Positions 1-8,724 of a stretch of 39,894 nt of DNA are shown here, one piece after another (the first letter of the stretch is position 1; each line of letters starts with the position of its first letter). The stretch comes from Verrucomicrobiota bacterium (GTDB taxonomy: Bacteria; Verrucomicrobiota; Verrucomicrobiia; Chthoniobacterales; UBA10450). Below the pieces are notes generated by a model. The model worked only from the letters and a program-made list of their open reading frames with translations. It ran no database searches and was not told the DNA's origin. The position numbers were made by a program, and so were the translations under genes. Where the stretch lies: contig QHMY01000104.1 of the NCBI GenBank assembly GCA_003218305.1, positions 1-39,894 on the forward strand. Reading direction: 5' to 3'.

Positions 1-569
1 GGGCGTTCGGGGTCCGGCGGGTTTTTGCCGCGAGCTATCAAGCTGTCTCCGGGAGCGGCGCACGCGCGATCCACGAATTGCGAGCCCAAGTTGAAGCGGC
101 GGCGACGAAGCAAGCTCCGGTGGCCGAAGTCTATCCCCATCCGATCGCGTTCAATGTTCTTCCGCAGGTCGATTCCTTTCTATCGAGCGGCTATACCAAG
201 GAAGAAATGAAGATGCAGAACGAAGGGCAGCGGATCATGCATCTCCCAGGCTTTCGCGCTTCGGTTACGTGCGTTCGAGTCCCTGTCTACCGCGCCCATT
301 CCGTCGCGGTCAGCGCTGAATTCGAGCGCCCTGTTTCCGTGGCGGAGGCGCATGAGATATTGGCGAAGGCACCGGGACTTGAGCTGGTCGACGAGCCGCA
401 AAAAAGCCGCTACCCCATGCCTCTTTTTACGGCAGGCAAGGATAATTGCGAGGTCGGACGCGTCCGCTTGGATTGCGCCCTTGAGAATGGCCTCTCTTTC
501 TGGGTCTCTGGCGATCAACTGCTTAAAGGCGCGGCTCTGAACGCCGTTCAAATCGCAGAATTGCTCTAG
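1..569 (+). CDS. asd: aspartate-semialdehyde dehydrogenase, C-terminal part (5' end outside window)
   Basis: This is the NADPH-dependent enzyme that reduces aspartyl phosphate to aspartate semialdehyde, feeding lysine/diaminopimelate, threonine and methionine synthesis in the cytoplasm. The reading frame is open from base 3 and runs without interruption to the TAG at 567-569. The first visible residues (FAASYQAVSGSGARAIHEL) match the conserved stretch after the catalytic cysteine, which lies off the left edge. The segment CVRVPVYRAHS (roughly bases 270-302) carries the Arg and His of the dimerisation/catalytic domain, and the end matches the usual C-terminal helix (SGDQLLKGAALNAVQIAELL). About 188 of roughly 340 residues are present. 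A TTG at 78 is only an internal codon. The gene converges on the DUF6600 gene. Confidence 0.95.
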   Translation, partial: AFGVRRVFAASYQAVSGSGARAIHELRAQVEAAATKQAPVAEVYPHPIAFNVLPQVDSFLSSGYTKEEMKMQNEGQRIMHLPGFRASVTCVRVPVYRAHSVAVSAEFERPVSVAEAHEILAKAPGLELVDEPQKSRYPMPLFTAGKDNCEVGRVRLDCALENGLSFWVSGDQLLKGAALNAVQIAELL

Positions 570-620
570 CGCGCTGGGAGCCCCCACAACGATCGCCGGC
601 GACCCAACAAAGCGGCCCTA

Positions 621-655
621 AAGCAAAACGGCACCGAGATGATTCGAGGCCGTTT
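621..655 (-). terminator. intrinsic terminator between convergent asd and DUF6600 genes
   Basis: Perfect 7-bp arms AAACGGC (626-632) and GCCGTTT (649-655) flank an inner CGA/TCG pair. Read on the minus strand the stem is followed by a T-rich tail (GCCGTTTTGCTTT), so it should mainly end the DUF6600 transcript. It may also act on asd, where the tail is weaker. Confidence 0.45.
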
Positions 656-675
656 GAACCCAAATCAGGTGCTGG

Positions 676-2397
676 TTACGGCCCCGGCGAAGGAGCGGGC
701 CCCTTCGTGTTCTTGTCTGGGCCTTTGGTGTGGGGCGCTTCAGCTTTAGCCGGTTCATTCGCTGGAGGGGCCGGAGGAGGCGCCGTCCGCTGCTTTGGAG
801 GCATTTCAGCAGGCGGCTGCTTATGCGGCGCCTCTGGAGGCGCTTCTCGCTTCGGAGGAGCCATTTGCTGTGGCGGCGGCTCGGGCCGCTTGGTCTGGGC
901 CTCCGGCTGACTCTGCCGATCAGGCGGCGCCAGCGTAGGCTCGGTCTTCGGTTTTCGAGGCGCCTTTTCGGTTGGTGGCGCGGGCGGTTGCCGCGTCGGC
1001 GGCATGGTTTCCGGAGCTTCACTCTTCGGCTGCCGCGGCGCCTTCTCAGTCTTCGGCTCGTTGGGCTGGCGCGTAGGAGGCATCATGTCAGGAGCCTTTT
1101 CTGTCTGCTTCTGATCATGCTTCTCCGGCCCGCGGAAGGGCGTGCCGTCCGGCGACGTAGCCAAGCTCGATGGTTTTGTTCGCTGATGATCGCTCGGCTT
1201 CGCGGGGGTCGGCGCCGAGGTGTTGCCCGGAGCAGTTATCGGTGGACTCGCCGCCCGTTTGTCACCCTGCTCATTCTTCGATTTTGCGGGAGGAGTCGTT
1301 CCTGGGGCAACCGGCACCGGGGAAGCGTTCTCCGTACGCTTATCGTTACCCTTGCCCTGGTCAGGATTCATCGCCGGGGTGGCACCCGCAGCGGGCATGG
1401 TTGCCGGGGCAACCGCTCCGGGCCCGGGACTCTGGGCGGCCGGCGCATTTTCATTAGGCTTGATGCTTGGCGGAGGAACATTGTTGGGATCCTCGCTCTT
1501 CATCTTTTGCTTCAAATCCGCTTGTGCCTTCGGATCCCCATTCCAGCCGTGCTCAACCGTTGGCTGGTCGATTTTCTCCTTCACCATTTTGGGGGCAACC
1601 GGTTTTGGAGGTTTCTCAAACTTGAGCGGCGCGGCGACGATCAATTTGTCGCCCTGAACTCTGGTCAAACCTCTCGATTGAGCAGCCACGCTTAGCTCGA
1701 CATTGCTGTCGCGCTCCAGCGTCATTCGCCGAATTGGTCTCGTGGAATAGCGACTCAGCATGTCGTAATCGGGCCCGTGATTGTAGACCACCGAGTTGGT
1801 ATAGGTGATGTTGGTCACGTTCACGGTGTGGGAGATATAAGTGATGTTCAGGCTCGGTTGAACAATCCGTTCACGCAGGACCGGCTCCCCGATGTAGCGC
1901 ACGTCGACGAAGTTGTAATAATCGGGTCCGATATCGAACTCCACATCCACCTGCCCGCTGATCGGACGTTCATCATAATCGATGTCGTCCCGACCGCGCG
2001 GAGGTAGCGGCGCCCAACCGACGTAGTCGCCGCCCGTGCGCCAGGAAACCCAGGCCGGTCCCCATTCGCGACCCGGCACCCAGAACCAGCCTCGATCGCG
2101 CAGCCGCGTCCAGCGCCCGTAGTGATACGTGGCCCATCCGAAATCCTCGTAGGATACCCACGTCCAACCCACATCGGTATAGGCCCAATAGCCGTCCGAG
2201 TAAGGTCGCCACTTGGTATTGCTCACCGCTATGCTTGGCTGCCAGCAATAGCCGTAATCGGCCACCTCGACCCAGTTACCGTCCGATCCGATGTTATCGT
2301 AAAAGAAATCAATCGAGACATCGACCCTTGCTTCCGCCTGACGCAAGGCCGGCAGAACCAGGACCAACATCATTACCGCAAGAAGTATTCGTTTCAT
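676..2397 (-). CDS. DUF6600 domain secreted protein with long Pro-rich tail
   Basis: A 573-residue exported protein of unknown function. A signal peptide is visible at residues 1-23 (hydrophobic MLVLVLPAL, Ala-x-Ala-like cleavage near QAEA). Residues ~35-140 are Trp/Tyr-rich with the repeated pattern of DUF6600: WVEVADYGYCWQPS, WRPYSDGYWAYTD, GWTWVSYEDFGWATYHYGRW, GWFWVPG, WGPAWVSW and YVGWAPLPP. From about residue 265 to the end the chain is disordered, rich in Pro, Lys, Glu and Thr. It includes imperfect tandem units of the form MPPTRQPxxPxTEKAPRxPK at about 430-490. The location is periplasmic or outer surface by inference. It lies 135 bp downstream of the htrA-type protease gene on the same strand. 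No enzymatic motif was recognised. Confidence 0.85.
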   Translation of the reverse strand: MKRILLAVMMLVLVLPALRQAEARVDVSIDFFYDNIGSDGNWVEVADYGYCWQPSIAVSNTKWRPYSDGYWAYTDVGWTWVSYEDFGWATYHYGRWTRLRDRGWFWVPGREWGPAWVSWRTGGDYVGWAPLPPRGRDDIDYDERPISGQVDVEFDIGPDYYNFVDVRYIGEPVLRERIVQPSLNITYISHTVNVTNITYTNSVVYNHGPDYDMLSRYSTRPIRRMTLERDSNVELSVAAQSRGLTRVQGDKLIVAAPLKFEKPPKPVAPKMVKEKIDQPTVEHGWNGDPKAQADLKQKMKSEDPNNVPPPSIKPNENAPAAQSPGPGAVAPATMPAAGATPAMNPDQGKGNDKRTENASPVPVAPGTTPPAKSKNEQGDKRAASPPITAPGNTSAPTPAKPSDHQRTKPSSLATSPDGTPFRGPEKHDQKQTEKAPDMMPPTRQPNEPKTEKAPRQPKSEAPETMPPTRQPPAPPTEKAPRKPKTEPTLAPPDRQSQPEAQTKRPEPPPQQMAPPKREAPPEAPHKQPPAEMPPKQRTAPPPAPPANEPAKAEAPHTKGPDKNTKGPAPSPGP

Positions 2398-2424
2398 AAG
2401 TTGAGCATTATTGAGAGGTTAGAC

Positions 2425-2516
2425 CGCCGCGCTGCGGCGATTATTCACCTCCGCTCTGAATCGAAGTCCAGGTGACCGGCCCGTGCTTCCTCGGCGGCGG
2501 CCACCGGGAGCCGAGG
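2425..2516. repeat. two inverted repeats in the htrA-DUF6600 gap
   Basis: CCTCGGC (2489-2495) pairs with GCCGAGG (2510-2516), and CGCCGC (2425-2430) pairs with GCGGCG (2434-2439). Both sit between the htrA stop and the DUF6600 start. Neither has a T tract on the minus strand, so a terminator, processing site or mRNA structure are all possible. Confidence 0.35.
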
Positions 2517-2532
2517 CAGGTGCCGCCCCTGG

Positions 2533-4056
2533 CTACTTGGGACGCAACACGACGAACGAACGGGTGCGATGCCGGCAAACCGAGAGCACCTGGGTCTCGT
2601 TGGGGTCGATTGAGCTGACGACCCTCTTGTATTCGGCTACCGACGTGACCGCTTGTTGATTAACCTCTTCGATCACGTCTCCGGTGCGCAGTTCGCTTTC
2701 GTCGTCGCTAACTTTTGTTACCATCACGCCTTTCACCCCTCGCGGGAGATCGAGGCGACGCGCCATATCCTGAGTGAGTTCGCCGACTTCGATCGAGGCC
2801 AGAGCACCTGCGTCGTCCGCGTCATCCGATTGATCGTCAGGCTCATTCGGAGTCTGCCGCCGAGGAGGAGCCGGCGATTCGCGAGGATTGACGCGCGTGG
2901 TCTTGTAATCCACCGGCTGTTCCTTGATTGCCGCCGTCAACTTGAGGGGCTTGCCACCGCGTTCCACTTCGATTTCCACCTTCTTGTTTAGTTCGACCTG
3001 CGTCACCAGAGTCTTCAGTTCATTGAAGGTTCTCACTTCGTGGCCATCGAGCTTCCGAATCACATCGCCCTTTTTCATTCCCGCTTCTGAGGCCGGCGAA
3101 TCCGGAATGATGTCATCCACGATCACTCCCGCAGTCCCGCTGACACCCGGCCCCACATTCCGTGACAGAATGCCGAGGTACCCCCGGATAATGCGCCCGT
3201 TCTTGAGCAAGCTTTCCAAGGCCACGCGAACGGAATTCGAAGGAATGGCAAAGCCAATCCCCGCGGAGCTGCCGCTCTTCGAAATGATCGCGGTATTGAT
3301 CCCTATGATCTCCCCTCGGAGATTTACCAACGGTCCACCGCTATTCCCGGGGTTGATCGCGGCGTTGGTCTGTAAATAATCGCCGAAACCATCGAGACGA
3401 TTCGGACGCCCCTTCGAGCTAATGATTCCATCTGTGACCGTTTCCTCGAATCCAAACGGATTGCCGATGGCGAGAACGAAATCGCCGGTTTGCATGGCAT
3501 CCGAATCGCCAAACTTGAGCGCCCTCAGGCCGGGCTCGTCGATTTTCAAAACCGCGAGATCAACTGTTGCATCCGCACCCACCAGCCGCGCCTTTTTCGA
3601 CCGGCCATCACTCAATTGCACTTCGATCTGGTCCACCTGCTCGATCACGTGATTGTTCGTGATGATATGCCCTTCCGCGGAAACGATAACCCCTGAGCCC
3701 AGGGAGTTCTGGACCATCTCCTCTTCGTTTGGATTTCGGAATTGGCGCGGGTTGCGGTTATAAAACTCGGACGGATCGAGTCCGTACGTCCGCCGGCTCA
3801 CCACTTTCTTGGATGTCTTGATGCTGACTACTGCCGGAAGGATGGCGTTGACCAGCGTGCGCCGCTCCTTGTTCAGGTTTTCCAGGCCCATGACCTCTTT
3901 CGGATCGACGCTGGGCGCGGTGGACAGCGTGTATTTGTCCGCGCCTGCTTGCGCCAGGAGCGTCAAACCGCCGTGCTTGAAACGGTAATCATAGAGCGCG
4001 GAGATAGCGGCACTAACGAGTAATACGAAAAGAAGAAATTTGAGTATGTTTTTCAT
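2533..4056 (-). CDS. HtrA/DegP-family serine protease with two PDZ domains (Do-type)
   Basis: An envelope quality-control protease (trypsin-like, MEROPS S1C type). An N-terminal hydrophobic segment (residues ~5-20) acts as signal peptide or membrane anchor. The triad is visible: His136 in NNHVIEQ, Asp166 in TVDLAVLKID and Ser239 in NPGNSGGPL. A first PDZ lies at about 290-375 (GYLGI start, then DSPASEAGMKKGDVI). A linker rich in Pro and Asp (~385-420) leads to a second, more divergent PDZ at ~420-500. At 507 residues the length is usual for DegP/DegQ/MucD. The start ATG overlaps the recG stop as TAATG, so translation is probably coupled. Which paralogue (DegP, DegQ or MucD-like) cannot be decided from sequence alone. 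Confidence 0.93.
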   Translation of the reverse strand: MKNILKFLLFVLLVSAAISALYDYRFKHGGLTLLAQAGADKYTLSTAPSVDPKEVMGLENLNKERRTLVNAILPAVVSIKTSKKVVSRRTYGLDPSEFYNRNPRQFRNPNEEEMVQNSLGSGVIVSAEGHIITNNHVIEQVDQIEVQLSDGRSKKARLVGADATVDLAVLKIDEPGLRALKFGDSDAMQTGDFVLAIGNPFGFEETVTDGIISSKGRPNRLDGFGDYLQTNAAINPGNSGGPLVNLRGEIIGINTAIISKSGSSAGIGFAIPSNSVRVALESLLKNGRIIRGYLGILSRNVGPGVSGTAGVIVDDIIPDSPASEAGMKKGDVIRKLDGHEVRTFNELKTLVTQVELNKKVEIEVERGGKPLKLTAAIKEQPVDYKTTRVNPRESPAPPRRQTPNEPDDQSDDADDAGALASIEVGELTQDMARRLDLPRGVKGVMVTKVSDDESELRTGDVIEEVNQQAVTSVAEYKRVVSSIDPNETQVLSVCRHRTRSFVVLRPK

Positions 4057-6176
4057 TAGCTAACGTTTGAGAAGGTACGTCCCCGTTCTTCGACAATCAA
4101 TCTTCGAAAACGTTGATTGTCCGGCGCCTCAAGCCCCGGATCCTTTTCCAAAATCGCGACGGCAGCAGCCCGCGCCTGCCTCATGATTTGCGAGTCTGTC
4201 TTCAGGTTGCCCAGCTTCAATTCAGGCAGACCACTCTGGGCCGTCCCCAGGAGATCGCCGGGCCCGCGCATATCCCAGTCCGCTTCCGCCACTTGAAATC
4301 CGTCGCTAGTTTTCTCAAGAACCGCAAGTTTCGCCACCGTCTCGGGCGATTTTTCCGCGCTCAGGAGGATGCAATACGACTTGTGTTCCCCCCGGCCAAT
4401 CCGGCCCCGGAGTTGGTGCAATTGGGCCAGCCCAAAACGCTCCGCGTTCTCGATTAACATGATCGTGGCGTTGGGCACGTCGACCCCCACTTCGATGACG
4501 CTCGTGGCGATGAGCGCGCTGGTTTGTCCTCGCCGGAACCGCTCCATCACCGCCTGTTTCTCGGGACCCGGAACCCGGCCGTGCAACAGCTCACAGGAAA
4601 AGGGGCGCAACCGCTCCCGCCATGCTTCGAACTCCGCCGCGGCCGCCTTGGATTCGAGTTTTTCACTTTCGTCGATGAGGGGATAAACAATATAGGCCTG
4701 TCGCCCGGCCTCGAGCCGTTCGCGCATGAAAGAAAGCACCTCGCCGAGTTTCGACGGATCCCGTACCGCCGTGACAATCTTCCCGCGATTCGACGGCATC
4801 TCATCGATGATCGACACGTCGAGATCGCCGTAAACGGTCATGGTGAGCGTGCGGGGAATCGGCGTGGCCGTCATGACGAGAACATCGGGCGCCGGCTCCC
4901 GCGCCGTTAGCCTGGCTCGCTGCGACACGCCAAATTTGTGCTGCTCATCGATGACGACGAGGCCCAGATTTTCAAATGAAACGCCCTCGTAAAGCAACGC
5001 ATGCGTTCCGATGACGATGTGCGCCGTGTCCGACCGGCTGCCGGATACGGCAAGCTGGGAGACCGCGCTCCGCGGCTTCCGTTTCAGTGATTGATCAAAC
5101 AACGGCAGCGCACCGCTTTCTTCCTGGCGTGTAGCCGTCCGCAACGCCAGTCGGACGCCTAACGGTTCGAGCCAGCGGCACAGAACGGCGTAATGCTGTT
5201 CGGCCAAAATCTGGGTCGGCGCCATGAGGGCGCTCTGGAAGCCTGCCTCGACGGCGAGTAGCATGGCCGCGATCGCCACCACGGTCTTTCCGGACCCCAC
5301 GTCACCCTGGAGCAAGCGATTCATCGGGTGCCGGCTGGCCAGATCGCGGCGCAATTCCTCGATCACGCGGGCTTGCGCATCCGTTAAATCGAACGCTAAC
5401 CCACGCCGGAATTTCTCAAGCAGCTCTCCCGGGCCGCAATGGGCCTGCCCACTCCGCGAAGAAGCAGCCGACCGCCGCGAAGCGATCAGCATCTGCATGC
5501 CGAAGAATTCAGCGAAAACAAGGTGTTGGCGGGCAGCCTCGCGCTCCGCCTGACTGGTCGGAAAATGGATTTCGTGCAACGCGTGCTCGCGCGTTCCGAG
5601 ATTCACCCCTTTCGGCAACAGCGTGGGCACTGAATCGAGCGCGAGCTCCTCCAGCACGCGATAAATCAAACTCCGAAAGACGCGCTGGGGAAGTCCTTCC
5701 GTTGCCGGATAGATCGGAGTGATCCGGCGGAAGTGCACTGAAATGTCGTCGTCGTTTTCGATCACTTCGAATTCCGGATGCTCCATGCAGAGCCGCTTTC
5801 CCCGCAACCTTGGTTTTCCGAAGACCACCAGTCGCTGGCCGGTAGCGATCATTTTTTGCACGTAATGCAGATTGAACCAGCGGAGAACCAACGGCTGGCT
5901 CAGCGCATTCGAATTCGCATCTTGCAACGTCGCCTCGAAAATCTTCTTCCAACCGCCGAACCGGACCAGGCGTGTATTGACGACTTCGCCGCAAAGAAGA
6001 ATTGGCAGCTCACTTTCCTCGCGCGGAAACGGGGCAAACTCGGAGCGATCCTCGTAGCGACGCGGAAAATGGGTCAGGAGATCCTCAGCAGTTTCGATCT
6101 CCAGACGGCGCAGCGCAGTCAGTTTCGCGCGCGGAATCCAGTCCAGTTCGGCCAGAGGTTGCGACAGAGAAATCAT
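4056..6176 (-). CDS. recG: ATP-dependent DNA helicase RecG
   Basis: A superfamily 2 helicase that reverses stalled forks and branch-migrates Holliday junctions. The N-terminal wedge/OB region covers about residues 1-200. The helicase core shows Walker A GDVGSGKT at 291-298, the DEQH box (VVIDEQHKFG) near 408-415, motif III TATPIPRT near 437 and motif VI QLRGRIGRG. The 706-residue length is close to E. coli RecG (693). A stretch at about 352-385 (SLKRKPRSAVSQLAVSGSRS), before the HIVIGTHALL motif, looks longer than usual. The start overlaps the recJ stop as ATGA and the stop overlaps the htrA start, so the three genes are tightly packed. Confidence 0.97.
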   Translation of the reverse strand: MISLSQPLAELDWIPRAKLTALRRLEIETAEDLLTHFPRRYEDRSEFAPFPREESELPILLCGEVVNTRLVRFGGWKKIFEATLQDANSNALSQPLVLRWFNLHYVQKMIATGQRLVVFGKPRLRGKRLCMEHPEFEVIENDDDISVHFRRITPIYPATEGLPQRVFRSLIYRVLEELALDSVPTLLPKGVNLGTREHALHEIHFPTSQAEREAARQHLVFAEFFGMQMLIASRRSAASSRSGQAHCGPGELLEKFRRGLAFDLTDAQARVIEELRRDLASRHPMNRLLQGDVGSGKTVVAIAAMLLAVEAGFQSALMAPTQILAEQHYAVLCRWLEPLGVRLALRTATRQEESGALPLFDQSLKRKPRSAVSQLAVSGSRSDTAHIVIGTHALLYEGVSFENLGLVVIDEQHKFGVSQRARLTAREPAPDVLVMTATPIPRTLTMTVYGDLDVSIIDEMPSNRGKIVTAVRDPSKLGEVLSFMRERLEAGRQAYIVYPLIDESEKLESKAAAAEFEAWRERLRPFSCELLHGRVPGPEKQAVMERFRRGQTSALIATSVIEVGVDVPNATIMLIENAERFGLAQLHQLRGRIGRGEHKSYCILLSAEKSPETVAKLAVLEKTSDGFQVAEADWDMRGPGDLLGTAQSGLPELKLGNLKTDSQIMRQARAAAVAILEKDPGLEAPDNQRFRRLIVEERGRTFSNVS

Positions 6177-7867
6177 TCGATCGGCGCTGATGCGCGCAGC
6201 GCCTCAACCTGAATCTGTAATCGCGTTTCCCCTTCATACTCGTCCGCGCTCAGACGGAAAGCCATGTCCCATGGCGCGGGGGGCAAAGGGGAAGAAGCGC
6301 CATCAAAAAAAATTGCGCGCCGAAAATGATTCTTCTGGCGCAGGCGAAGAACCAGATGTTTTTCCTTCAGGACCTGTGGCGCGACGGCGGGCTCCACCCC
6401 GCGCGCGAGAAACATTGGTTGCAGATTGCCATTGCCGAAGGGCTGAAGCGCCTGATGCCATCGCAGCAAGTCACCGTTCAGCTCCGAAAAGCCAAGTTCG
6501 TGATCGAGATGGAGGCGCGGCTCGAACGCTTCCGCTGAAAGAAGCTCGCGCGCCGCCTGGCGAAAGGCCTCCGCAAACGCCGGGAAGTTCTCCTCCCGCA
6601 TTGTCAATCCGGCCGCCATTTCGTGGCCACCGAATTTTTCAAGCCATTTCTCGCAACGACCGAGCGCCTCGACCAGCGAAAGGCCTTTGATGCTCCGGCC
6701 GCTCCCCTTCCCCAAGCCGTCAGCCTCAAAACCGACGACGATCGTCGGTCGATGATATTTTCGCGTCAGGCGTGAGGCGACAATCCCGAGGACGCCGGGA
6801 TGCCAATCGCGCGCTCCCAGGACGATGGCCGTTGCCGGATCGACGTTTTTCGACAGCTCCTCTTCCGCCTCGCCGAAAATCTTTTTCTCGACGCCTTGCC
6901 TGTCGCGATTTTGAGCATCGAGTAATTGCGCGAGGACCTTGGCTTCTGCTTCGTCTTTCGTAAGCAGAAGTTGCAGCGCGCTCTCTGCTGTGGCTAACCG
7001 TCCCGCGGCATTGAGGCGCGGGCCGAGACGAAAAGCGATATCCTCGGCCGCGATGGGTGAACGCACTGCCGCGACCTCGATCAGTTTTCGCAGGCCCGGA
7101 CGTTGTGTTTTCGCCATCTCGATCATTCCTCTCCGGACGAAGATGCGATTTTCATTTTCCAAGGGAACGATGTCCGCAACGGTCCCTAGCGCGACGAGGT
7201 CCAGGTTGGCCTTCAAATCGAAATTCGTCGGGCGCGTCTTAAGCAACGCGTGGCAAAGTTTGAAGACGATCCCGACACTGCACAGGTATTGAAACACGCA
7301 GGTCGCCTCCGCTTTTGGATTCACGACCGCAACGCAATCGGGCAAGGCGGACTTCGGCTCGTGATGATCGAGCACAATGACATCCACCCCCCGACGTTTC
7401 AGTTCGGCGATCTCATCGATCGACGATGTGCCGCAATCAACGGCGATGAGAAGCTGGGGCCGATGTTGTTCGAGACAACGATCGACGCTCTCCCGGCTCA
7501 GACCATATCCCTCCTCCATCCGCAGGGGCAGGAATAATTCTGGCGCCGCGCCATAGCTTCGGAGCATTTCCGCGAGCAGCGCTAGTGAAGTCACCCCGTC
7601 GACGTCGTAGTCGCCGAAAAGCACCACGCGTTCGCGATCATCTATAGCGCGGAGAATGCGCGCCACAGCAGCTGTCATGTTCGGAAGCAGAAATGGATCG
7701 CGCAACGAACCGAGCCGTGGTTGAAGGAAAGCTGTCACTTCTTCCATGGTCACAAAGCCTTTTCGTTTCAGCAAAGCGAGAATGCAGGGCATGTCGCAAA
7801 CATCCGTCCAGCGAATGGCGTGATCCGGCAACTTCTCGACCGGAGCGATAATCCAACGTTTTTCCAC
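6173..7867 (-). CDS. recJ: single-stranded-DNA-specific exonuclease RecJ
   Basis: A 5'-3' ssDNA exonuclease of the DHH superfamily, acting in recombination and mismatch repair. Visible motifs are DYDVDG at residues 86-91 (motif I, metal binding), AVDCGT near 142-147, the DHH triplet at 167-169 in VLDHHEP, GPRLNAAGRL in the DHH domain, and GGHEMAAGLT in the DHHA1 domain. A C-terminal OB-like region follows. The 564-residue length is usual for RecJ. The start is GTG at 7867. No convincing Shine-Dalgarno sequence precedes it, so the start is the least certain part. It overlaps recG by 4 bp and follows mqnA by 77 bp. Confidence 0.96.
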   Translation of the reverse strand: MEKRWIIAPVEKLPDHAIRWTDVCDMPCILALLKRKGFVTMEEVTAFLQPRLGSLRDPFLLPNMTAAVARILRAIDDRERVVLFGDYDVDGVTSLALLAEMLRSYGAAPELFLPLRMEEGYGLSRESVDRCLEQHRPQLLIAVDCGTSSIDEIAELKRRGVDVIVLDHHEPKSALPDCVAVVNPKAEATCVFQYLCSVGIVFKLCHALLKTRPTNFDLKANLDLVALGTVADIVPLENENRIFVRRGMIEMAKTQRPGLRKLIEVAAVRSPIAAEDIAFRLGPRLNAAGRLATAESALQLLLTKDEAEAKVLAQLLDAQNRDRQGVEKKIFGEAEEELSKNVDPATAIVLGARDWHPGVLGIVASRLTRKYHRPTIVVGFEADGLGKGSGRSIKGLSLVEALGRCEKWLEKFGGHEMAAGLTMREENFPAFAEAFRQAARELLSAEAFEPRLHLDHELGFSELNGDLLRWHQALQPFGNGNLQPMFLARGVEPAVAPQVLKEKHLVLRLRQKNHFRRAIFFDGASSPLPPAPWDMAFRLSADEYEGETRLQIQVEALRASAPIE

Positions 7868-7944
7868 AGGACAGACTATTTCGGCAATACGCTCAAATTC
7901 CAGTGAGCAAGCCGCTCAGTCCCGGCCAGCCTTCGGCACGATCA

Positions 7945-8721
7945 TCACAGGACCAAACTCGAATCGGGCAGCAGAATGCCCTGTTTTTCGCATAGCTTTC
8001 GGAACATCGACAACCCCTCCCTTTCAGGCTTTCCGAAGTGATACCCCAGACATTCGCGGAGATAATATTCGCAAAATTGCGGGCTAAATTCCTTTTGCGC
8101 GGTAATGACCAAATCAAGGTCCCGCACGTTGTTGTCGCGATGCGCCCGCAGATGGTCGGCGATGGGCTTTGGGTTAGGAATCTCGGGGCGAATGAGCCAG
8201 AGCGCATACACAAATGGAAGATGGGTGAGCTTTTCCCAAGCTTCTCCGAGATCCCAGAAGCGCAACGCCCCCGCACTGCGCTCGCGAAAACGGATGGCTT
8301 GATCGCCGATAAAGAACTTGGCCAGTCGCGGCGTAACGGCTCTCTGAATGAGCGGCGTCCGAGCCACCAATCGCGGCGTTAATCCGGCTTCGGCCAACAG
8401 GCAACGCAGTAGGTTGACGGAAGTCTGCGACGCCGGGTCGACTTCGATTTCCTGGATTTCCGTCAGTTCGCCGCTGTAGGCGAGAAAGACGCTATAGACC
8501 GGCCCATGTGAGGAGACGCAAATCCCATCCACCAGGACATAGATCGGGTTCCGAAGAAATTCGAAACTTGAGACAAGCGCGACGTCGAGTTCGCCTTCAG
8601 CCAATTGTTGGCAAAGTTTCGTCGGATGGTCGAAGACGACTTTATCCGGCCATCCGTAGATGAGTGGCTGCGCGTTGAGATACTTAACGCACCCGATGCG
8701 GATCAGGCTGGCGGCAGACAC
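7945..8721 (-). CDS. mqnA: chorismate dehydratase MqnA (futalosine menaquinone pathway)
   Basis: MqnA dehydrates chorismate to 3-enolpyruvylbenzoate, the first committed step of the futalosine route to menaquinone. The protein is a periplasmic-binding-protein-like fold without a signal peptide. The N-terminus RIGCVKYLNAQPLIYGW, the LAEGELDVALVSSFEFLRN segment, and the pair SSHGPVYSVFLAY and SQTSVNLLRCLLAEAG match the family. The length, 258 residues, is slightly below typical (~270-290). The GTG start at 8721 lies 3 bp after the mqnE stop, consistent with co-translation of two enzymes that act one after the other. Confidence 0.93.
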   Translation of the reverse strand: MSAASLIRIGCVKYLNAQPLIYGWPDKVVFDHPTKLCQQLAEGELDVALVSSFEFLRNPIYVLVDGICVSSHGPVYSVFLAYSGELTEIQEIEVDPASQTSVNLLRCLLAEAGLTPRLVARTPLIQRAVTPRLAKFFIGDQAIRFRERSAGALRFWDLGEAWEKLTHLPFVYALWLIRPEIPNPKPIADHLRAHRDNNVRDLDLVITAQKEFSPQFCEYYLRECLGYHFGKPEREGLSMFRKLCEKQGILLPDSSLVL

Positions 8722-8724
8722 GCG

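Noticed and set aside
730-1695. 321-codon plus-strand frame, Arg/Leu-rich
   Set aside because: Antisense shadow of the Pro/Lys-rich DUF6600 tail; biased composition and no domain.
4056-4060. Frameshift between recG and htrA
   Set aside because: Both proteins are complete; the TAATG overlap is ordinary coupling.
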